The notes under the pieces were generated by a model. The model was given only the letters and a program-made list of their open reading frames with translations. It was not told the origin of the DNA and searched no databases. Position numbers and translations under genes: made by a program. From assembly GCA_027625915.1 (NCBI GenBank), contig JANTQA010000032.1, positions 10,168,001-10,232,000 of the forward strand: a stretch of DNA of 64,000 nt. Direction: 5' to 3'. This stretch comes from Anaeramoeba flamelloides. Lineage: Eukaryota; Metamonada; Anaeramoebidae. Each line of letters opens with the position of its first letter. Positions within the stretch are counted from its first letter, which is position 1. Below, one piece after another: positions 56,387 through 64,000 of the stretch.

Positions 56387-59324
56387 GGAGTATTAAAAGC
56401 GATTACTTATTTTTTAAGGTTGGAGAAACTATCAATATTTCCTAGTTTGTAGTGAAATAACAGTACTCTTTTCCGCGTTATGAACCTACCAAGATATTAT
56501 GATAACAAGAGGGCTTTAGCAAGAGTGGAGATCTCAAAACGATCTTGAAAGATTCATGATGGGGGAGATATAAGATATTGCATAAAAAACAAGTTAAATA
56601 TAAACAGTTTTAGTCCAATAGTTAATTAGACAAAATTACAGAAACAAAAAATTGATTAAAATACTTTTGATTTTTATATAAAATAAGATTAAAAATTCTT
56701 CTATTTCCAATTCTTATTCTTTTTTAATTGTTTGATATTATTAAAAATTACCTTCAAAATGTTTAAAGAGTTATTTAGTGTCATTTGACTTTATTTGTTA
56801 TATTCTGTTGGTAGAAGATTAAATATTTTTAAAACAATTAACACACCCAGCATCACTTTAAAAAAATATTAACAAATCTTTGATTTTTTTTTTTTTTTTT
56901 TTTTTATAAATTCCTTGATAATTTAGGTTTTAAAAATGGGTTGATTCTTCAATTTTTTCTGCTCCGAGTGTTAGGTTGTTTTTTGAATCCTTATTCATAC
57001 TGCTAACTAATGAACAAGTGTTTCAATTGAAAGTTCATACCTTTTCCACATTTTCGAATTGTAAAGATATTTCAATTTCTTTTATATTTTATATTTATTG
57101 TTTCTTCTACCTTACAAGATTTTTATATTTTTCTTTTTCTGTTTTTTAAAAAATAACTAAAAAGTGAGTTTTTTTGAAGAAAAGAAAAAAAAATAAAAAG
57201 ACAAAGATTGTTTTTCAACTTTTTATATCGTTTGTAACTAGATTCATATAGATTTTTCAACTCTTTATGTGTCGATTAATATCACTGAAAAGGAATTCAA
57301 ACCTCCCACATTGTTCTTTTCAATCTACTTTCCAAATAATTATTATTTTCAAAATCATCTCTTCCCTAAATACTCAGAACCAAAAGAAAACCAAAAAAAA
57401 AACATTTCTTCACACTTTTCTAACTCTCAAGATTTTTTTATGAGTTATATCTTTTGAATCTAATTTTTTCAAACAATATTGGAATATTCTTTTCGTAAAC
57501 TTGAATAAAACTGCTAGAACACATTTCTTCTGTTCAGATCTGATTTTACCTTTTTTTATATGATTTATGCTCTTTTTTGAGAGAAAACCATTTCACTAAA
57601 AGTGAAAAAGCCAAAAATTAAAAAAATACCTTTTTTTTTTAAGAATTGATTAACATCCAATTGTTTGGAAATAAGTGAAATATTAAACTTCAGATTAGAG
57701 TCGAGATTCATCAAAGAAATACCTGAACAAATCAAAATTTTAAAAAAAATAGAATGTAAAAAATATAGATAGTTTTGTAACCCTTTCATTGAAAAATCTC
57801 TTGCAAAATTTCTCAAATTCTTCGAAAAATTAAAATTGTTTACAATAAGATTTTTTAATTGTAAACGTATGAATTTTTAAAAACATTAAAAAAAATCCGT
57901 TACAAATAATAAAGTAACATATGTATAAGACTTTTTAATTATAGGATTTTTTTTCTGGTCATTTTACTTTTCAGTTTCCTCATTTTATTTGCATTAAATA
58001 ATTTTTATCCTTGTTTTCAGTTTAATTGCTTTATAGTTACTTTTTAATTCTTTTTCTTTTCTTATAATTGGGTGTTTTAATAAATTTAATAGATTGGACT
58101 TTTGATTATCACCTCCTTAAAACATTAATATGTAAGTATTTTGGAATGAATTTTGTTTCTTTTTATTTATTTATTGTGAGAAAGGAGTAATCAAAGAAAA
58201 TTTACTAAATAAAAAAGAGAAGAAGAAAAATAATTAAAACATTAAAGTAAAAAAATATTATATCATTCACAGGACCAAAGTTAAAATTATCCGCCATCAG
58301 AAACAGGAGGAGTAAAAACCCGACATAAAGATTAATAATAATAAGATTGCACCAACTGTAATTAATAAATTGGTATTCCACTACTCCGAAAAGTGGGGCA
58401 CTATGTACCCGAATTTGTATATTTTTTTACTATTTTAGGAATTTTTTATTTTCAATTTTTTTATTTTCATTTTTTCTTTATTACCTTAATTTTTCTTACC
58501 ATTAGAGCTTTGATGAAAAATTCTCTACAAGAACAATAAATTTCGTAATTTTGATTAACCAGATTAAGGAGATTTTGAGTATTTTTTCTAAGAATTATAT
58601 TTTTATATGAGTTTTTTTAAAAAATTTTTGCTATTTTTTTTCCATTTGATTCTGATAAATTTATATCTTTCACAATTTCAAATATAGTGATTTATATTTT
58701 CATAATATTGAGTACAATAATCACATTTTTTACATTTTTCTTTTTTTTTTAATTTTGTTTCTTTTTCAATTTTTTATTTAATTTTTCGATACATTTTATG
58801 AACAATTAAAAAAAATAATTTTGGAAAATTAATAATTTTCAAAAAATAATAGATGAATAATTTCAGCGCAAAATTTTCGAAATGTGTTGATTTAAAACTT
58901 TTCAGATTTTTTTTGATAAATTTTAAAGAATTTTCTTAAAAATGATAAAATTATTTAATACTTGAACGTTTTATTATTTTTTTAATTTTGATAAATAACG
59001 ATAATGAGGTTTGTATTTGTTGAACTCAATTAAAATTGGTGACCATTATTTTAATACTATCATATACTCTAACAATAACCAAAAATTAATCTGTAAAAAA
59101 AAAACCAAGAAAGGTATTTTCTGAAAAATATAAAATGGGGATCAACTAAAAAATTTAAATTTAAACCCAAATACTAAATTCCATTAACAACCAAATAGTT
59201 AGTTTATCTTTTAATTTGCAAAATTTCTATGAAATATAAGAAACAAAGAAAAAAACAATTAGCCACATCAAAAGATTGTTCATAATTACACATAATTTTT
59301 TTTTAACTTGCGGATTAATGTCAT
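56387..59324. other. Intergenic DNA with two unexplained GC-richer islands
   Basis: At 56480-56580 a plus-strand stretch reads MNLPRYYDNKRALARVEISK then stops; at 58270-58420 a segment after CATTCACAG includes RHQKQEE-stop and a CCACT...AGTGG hairpin. Neither matches a family I know. Small frames at 57269-57457 and 57565-57816 look spurious. Confidence 0.35.
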
Positions 59325-60055
59325 CAAAGATTCGTCTATAATTCAAGTATATTGCTAATTGGTGTAGATTATATTAATACTGCAATGGTTCAAATTGTTT
59401 CTGTGACTCTAAAAAATATATTTTAAATATTATTCAACCATAAATTTTTATATTTTTTACTCAAGATCACTATTAAAAAGTTTCATTTTTGTAAATATTT
59501 TTTTTTAATTCGTTTTCTAAATCTAAAAATAGAAACCCAAACTAATAGTAGTATTCCAGTGTTTAATAATTCAATATTTAGAACTTTCAAAAGTAACTAT
59601 TTTTTCAATTTTTTTATTTCAAAGATTTACCCAATAAACATCAGCATAAAAACCCAAAGACTGATTAGTTTTGTAACATTTTAATTAAGTTAATTATTAC
59701 ATCAATATATTTCAATTATCTGCGAAATCATATGTCAAAAGGATTTAATTGGATAATAATTTAATTTTCAATAAATTCTTGAATTTTTTGGGGACTAATC
59801 TAAATTTCTTGATAAATTTAAGAAAGATCTTTTGTAATTTTAGAGTCTTAATATTGATAATTCAACCTTTAAATTTGTTGTGAAATACAGACTTTTTTCT
59901 GAAATTTGTTTGGTTTTTTACTAATAAAAGGATCATTTTTTATTAATGGGATCTAGAAATATTATAACTTTACTAATCAATTTTTTAGAGATATTTGAAA
60001 CGTGATGCACCAATATGATTTAGATCCAATAACTGCATACTTTACTCTTAACTTT
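59325..60055 (-). mobile_element. Inverted-repeat element, family F copy 1
   Basis: Its ends are complementary over roughly 100 bp: AATTCAAGTATATTGCTAAT...GGTTCAAATTG on the left and TTTGAAACGTGATGCACCAA...CTGCATACTTTAC on the right. The middle (ACTAATCAGTCTTTGGG and AAAGGTTGAATTATCAATA when read on the minus strand) matches the 63.1-63.9-kb element in opposite orientation. Non-coding. Confidence 0.72.
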
Positions 60056-60117
60056 CTTCTTGGTATAAGTTATATATTAAACAATAATCTTATAAAACTC
60101 TTATTAAAATTAGATTA

Positions 60118-60673
60118 AGGTTTACAATTTCTGAAACTGGAAAAAAGATTATCTTGTATTGGGTGTGGCAACTTGCTATTTTGATACTTTGCTGATCAAT
60201 CCGCAACTAAGTTTGGATCGTATAGGTGGTTGAAAAAGGCTATTTTTGTCATTTTATTTTTTTTTTTTCCGAAATCCAGATTGATGAGTCTAAGATTAAT
60301 TGATTGGAAGGTATTGAATTGAAAGAGTTAATTTTTGGGTTGTCAATTAAAATTATCATTTTCCTTTTTTAGAATTGGGAGTAAATAAAAAAATGTTTTT
60401 TTACAAGCATCAAATAATACAAAGTGTAAATAAAAATTTCAACATAGAAAACAAAAAACTCAATTACTAAATTCAATACCTTTCAATCAATTAGTCTTAG
60501 ACTCATCAATTCGGATTTCGGAAAAAAAAAGAATAAAATGACAAAAATAGCCTTTTTCAACCACCTATAAGATTCAAACTTAGTTGCAGATGGATCAGCT
60601 AAGAACCAAAATAGCAAGTTGCCACACCCAATACAAGATAATCTTTTTTCCAGTTTCAGGGATTGTAAACCTT
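60118..60673. mobile_element. Foldback element, family E copy 1
   Basis: Arms of about 180-190 bp are close to perfectly complementary: AGGTTTACAATTTCTGAAAC, GTATTGGGTGTGGCAACTTG, AGGTGGTTGAAAAAGGCTAT on the left; their complements at 60525-60673 end CAGTTTCAGGGATTGTAAAC. The central part (about 60340-60480) is unique. The high arm identity implies a younger copy than the 43.3-kb one. Confidence 0.85.
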
Positions 60674-62451
60674 AAATAATTAATATTTGAACCAATATTT
60701 TTTTTTGTTCCCGATTTAATAAATTAAGGATCTACTTTATGACAAAAAAGTGGAAAAATTTTGTCAAATCAAAAACAATTTAGAGGACTTAAACACCAAT
60801 TGTAATTTGATTTTAACCAAATTTGTTTCATCAATATTATGGTGTAGCCGATATTTGAAATTTAGCTACATTATAAAATTAATTCTAATTTTCTTATTTT
60901 GAATTCTTTAAAATTGTTTTCATTGAGGATTTTATGGAATTCCACTTGCCTCCTTGATGAAAAAGATTCAAACAAACAAACTTATACAAATATTACAATT
61001 ATATTACTTGAAAATCTCTATTGGTCAGAGAAAAAACAGGGTAATGAACTAAAAATTTTCCATATTTTTTATTCCAATAAAGTGAAAAGTGAATATTTTG
61101 AAAACAAATCTTCAAGGCTATAAAATAGAGAAAATTGATGCCTTTCAATTGAACTTTATTTATATTCAAATTCATCATGAAAGTTAACTTGAAATGAAGA
61201 TTATACTGTTATTTTATAATTTAGGAATGAAAATTTTTATTTCCAGTTTCACAAATATTTTTCAATTCATTTGATGAAAAAACCCAGGTATCTAAACAAA
61301 CCATATTTCCAATCATTCACTTGAATACATTTTATGAATTAGCTTTAATATAAAACCTGAATTAAAATTTTGATGAGTTTATTTTGATTTTAACACTTCC
61401 TATAAATTGTAATTTATGTTTGGAAATTTTAACTTGATTTTCCTTTTTGAAATTATTATACTCAAGCTTTGAATAAAGCATTTTATGAAGTCAAGTGTCA
61501 AGAAACTCTGTAAAATTAGTTGTTCCTCAAAATATTCTTTGTCCTGTACTGTTTTAATAAGCCAAGTTCGAAGATTTATAAAAATGAAATTAAACTAAAA
61601 ATTTTTTGAACTTTCTCAGAATTTATCAGTATAAAAAAATACTTATTTTCAAGGAAAAACAGACTTTTCAATTTGTTTGATCATCTTTGATGACAACTGA
61701 ACTAACAAAATTCATAAAGACACCTACAGAAGAAAATAATACAATTTCAACAAAAAGAAATACACTTTCATTTTCAACACATTGAGCCAACAATCTCAGA
61801 GATAAAAAGAGTCAAGAAAACACTTTACAAAATCTGAAAACTCAAACCATATGTTTCCTATCAAAAGTATAAAACCAATTTGAAGAAAAGAAATTTTAGA
61901 TTCTATTGTATTAATCAGATTAGAAGATCCTCTTTTTAATAAAATTTTCCATAATTTGTTGTGTTTTTTGAAATTATACATTTTGCTACAGCCTATAGAT
62001 CTGTTCTGGTGTTCAATTGTTTTGCCACAAAATAGATTGATTCAAAAAAAACAATAATAATTGATCTTGGGGAAAATCCACCTAAATAACTGTTTTCAGA
62101 ACCTTACTTCAAATTATTCTTTCTATTTTTGTTTTATCAATCTTGGTTGGTGATACTTAAGGCTAATATTTCAAAAAACTACGTAGTTTTTTCTAAAAGT
62201 GCTTCTGATCTTTTCAAGACTGATTTGTGAATATAAAAGTAGTTGATAGAAAAGTGATCCTTTCAAAATTGTTAAATTACACCTGGACATCTTTTAAAAA
62301 AGTTTTGGAAAAAAAATAGACAGACTCCTTATATTCACCCAAAAAAAACGTAACACTAGTATAGAAAACACTTTTCAAAATAATTCTCCTTCAAGTGAAT
62401 TTTATCACTTTTATCCCCATTTTTTTTCTCCAAAAGACTTTCGAAACGTAA
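60674..62451. other. Intergenic DNA upstream of the lipase exon
   Basis: No coding exon supported; frames at 60899-61123 and 61796-61981 lack motifs. The lipase promoter should lie near the right end. Confidence 0.4.
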
Positions 62452-62617
62452 ATGAAATATCTTCTTTGTTTTCTCTTCTTCTTTTTGTTCTTTTACCCTT
62501 CTGTAAGATGCCTAAAAGAAGACCCTGATATTAAACGTGACGTAACCCAGATGATTACTTCGAAAGGGTACCCTTGTGAGCTCCTGACTGTTACAACCGA
62601 AGACGATTTTTACTTGG
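62452..62617 (+). CDS. Acid-lipase-like protein, first exon (partial)
   Basis: ATG at 62452 opens a signal peptide (MKYLLCFLFFFLFFYPSVRC), then KEDPDIKRDVTQMITSKGYP, CELLTVTTEDDFYLG. This is the N-terminal signature of the gastric/lysosomal acid lipase family (DPExxxxISExIxxxGYPxExxxVxTEDGYxL), the lid-associated region that precedes the alpha/beta-hydrolase fold. The exon ends at donor TTGG|GTTTGT (62617, phase 1). The next exon, expected to start with a RIPxG-like segment, was not found. Inserted repeats occupy 63.1-63.9 kb and the gene probably continues beyond the window. Predicted function: secreted or lysosomal triglyceride/sterol-ester hydrolase; the catalytic Ser, Asp and His lie in unseen exons. 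Confidence 0.8.
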
Positions 62618-63134
62618 GTTTGTTTTTCGTTTTTTTTTTTTAATTTTTTGATTTTTTGTTTTTCCCAACCGAAAAAAAGGAAATAGATCTGGTTGTGTGA
62701 ACGGTGCATAATTTTCAAATTTAAAAAAGATATTTGATCTTATTTTTTGATCGGAAAATATTTAAAGGGTATTAATACCGTAAAATTTAAAATAGGGTTA
62801 ATAATATTTTTAGGTCAATTTCCTTATTCTGAATTTGAAAACCCTATTTCCAAAACTCTTCAGTTCTACAAACATTTCGGAAATCAACATTTTTTCCAGA
62901 TCTTCTTTAATTTTTAATGTTAGAAAAAGCTGTGTAAAAAAAATTCACAAAGAGTAAATTGAACTTAAAGTGAATTGTTCATTTTTTTGATCTACAAAAT
63001 TGTAAATCGAAAACAGAACTAATTCTTAAAATAGCTATTCTCTCAAAAATCTAATAACTACACATATACAAAAACACTGCCTGAATATTTTCTGGCTTTT
63101 GGAAAAATGACAAATTTGAGTAAAAAAACTCAAA
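62618..63134 (+). other. Lipase intron sequence (inferred)
   Basis: A short open segment after ATTTTTAG at 62814 (GQFPYSEFENPISKTL...) fits the phase but does not match the lipase family. I regard this region as intron. Confidence 0.35.
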
Positions 63135-63949
63135 ATATTAAGGGATTAGCGTCTACCAAGGAGAAGCCAAGGATCAAAGTATGTTGTTCTTGGACCAAAT
63201 CAAATTTGTGTTACATGGTTCAAATGTCTCTAAAAATCGATTACTACATAAGGGATTAGCGTCACCATGATTATAGAGAAATCTATGGTGATTCTAATCC
63301 CTAAGTAGTACTATTTGTGGATCTCATCAATTAAAAATGATCCTTGTATTTGTAAAAAATCCAGAAATTTCAGAATAAAATCTGCATTTCACCATAAATT
63401 TAAAGGTTGAATTATCAATTTTAAGACTACAAAGTTTCAAAATATCTTTCTTAAATTTATGGTGAAATGTAGATTAGTTACTAAAAAATTCGTTTTTTTT
63501 AAAAATTAAATAATTAACCAATAAAGTTTTTTGACAAATAATTTCTCAAATCATGCAAATATATTGACGATACAAGTATCTTTATCAAAAGCAAACAAAA
63601 CTAATCAGCCTTTGTACTTTTATGTTGATGATTATTGAGTTAATCTTTGAAATTCAAAAATTATAAATTTAATTACTTTTGGAAGTTCTAAATCTAAATT
63701 ATTAAATACTGGAATACTGTATTTTGAGTTTCTATTTTTCGATTTGGAAAAGGAATTAAAATTTTTTTTTCAAATTGAAATTTTTTAATAGTGATCATTA
63801 GTAAAAAATGTAATAATTTATTGTGCAATAAGATTTATAATAGATTTTTTAGAACTATTTGAGCCATGGCGCACTAATATCATTTACACCCAATTACAAC
63901 ATACTTTGATTATAGATAAATATATGGTGAGGCTAACCCCTTAAATGCT
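63135..63949 (+). mobile_element. Inverted-repeat element, family F copy 2
   Basis: Outer ends ATTAAGGGATTAGCGTC and GGCTAACCCCTTAAATG are complementary. Inner arms include CAAAGTATGTTGTTCTTGG at the left and CCCAATTACAACATACTTTG at the right. The body (AATTTAAAGGTTGAATTATC, ACTAATCAGCCTTTGTACTT, GGAAGTTCTAAATCTAAATT) is the reverse of copy 1 at 59.3-60.1 kb. Non-coding. Confidence 0.75.
63242..63310. mobile_element. 69-bp hairpin nested in family F copy 2
   Basis: Near-perfect palindrome: TACTACATAAGGGATTAGCG...CACCAT, a loop of about 14 bases, then ATGGTGATTCTAATCCCTAA and GTAGTA. Its AAGGGATTAGCG ends match the outer ends of the surrounding element, so it looks like a miniature derivative that inserted into a larger relative. 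Confidence 0.7.
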
Positions 63950-64000
63950 AAAGAAAATCCAAAGATCTTTACAACATCGTTTAGAAATGATTATTTTAGA

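Overview
The window is strongly AT-rich, intron-containing eukaryotic DNA. Proteins are rich in Asn, Lys and Gln homopolymers, the standard genetic code fits every gene, splice sites are GT..AG, and non-LTR retroelements, a SINE and many short inverted-repeat elements fill the gaps. This suits a free-living amoeboid protist, such as an Anaeramoeba-like metamonad or an amoebozoan. The species cannot be fixed from sequence alone.

Genes in order: (1) minus-strand start of a CID (Pol II CTD-interacting domain) protein of SCAF4/SCAF8/Nrd1 type, about 5.67-6.23 kb; (2) minus-strand ankyrin exons (10.91-12.79 kb) followed by a tandem-BTB exon (9.90-10.60 kb), probably one ANK-BTB-BTB protein with a 217-bp MITE between the parts; (3) minus-strand CHTOP/FOP-like mRNA export adaptor, 19.76-20.68 kb; (4) plus-strand AGC kinase of the IREH1/MAST/Rim15/Greatwall group, 27.15-32.33 kb; (5) plus-strand VPS9-domain Rab GEF, 35.43-42.94 kb, its domain split by a 5.3-kb intron full of mobile elements; (6) minus-strand two-CrcB-domain fluoride channel (FEX), 47.05-55.62 kb, split by a 6.8-kb element-laden intron; (7) plus-strand first exon of a secreted or lysosomal acid lipase at 62.45 kb, continuing past the window edge or past more inserted DNA.

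The rest is mobile-element debris in several separable families: two 5'-truncated LINE insertions with target-site duplications (one poly-A tailed, one ending in CAT repeats), a tRNA-derived SINE with a 19-20-bp duplication, a Tc1/mariner relic, a possible pogo-like relic, a 199-bp TA-targeting MITE family, and at least six further inverted- or dispersed-repeat families. Some are nested (LINE inside a palindromic repeat, a small hairpin inside a larger related element).

The genes do not form one pathway; they are ordinary housekeeping and signalling genes (RNA processing and export, kinase signalling, Rab activation, fluoride export, lipid hydrolysis). The most informative result is that two conserved domains can be rebuilt only by splicing across kilobases of inserted repeats. 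ORF-based reading would call the halves as separate hypothetical genes.
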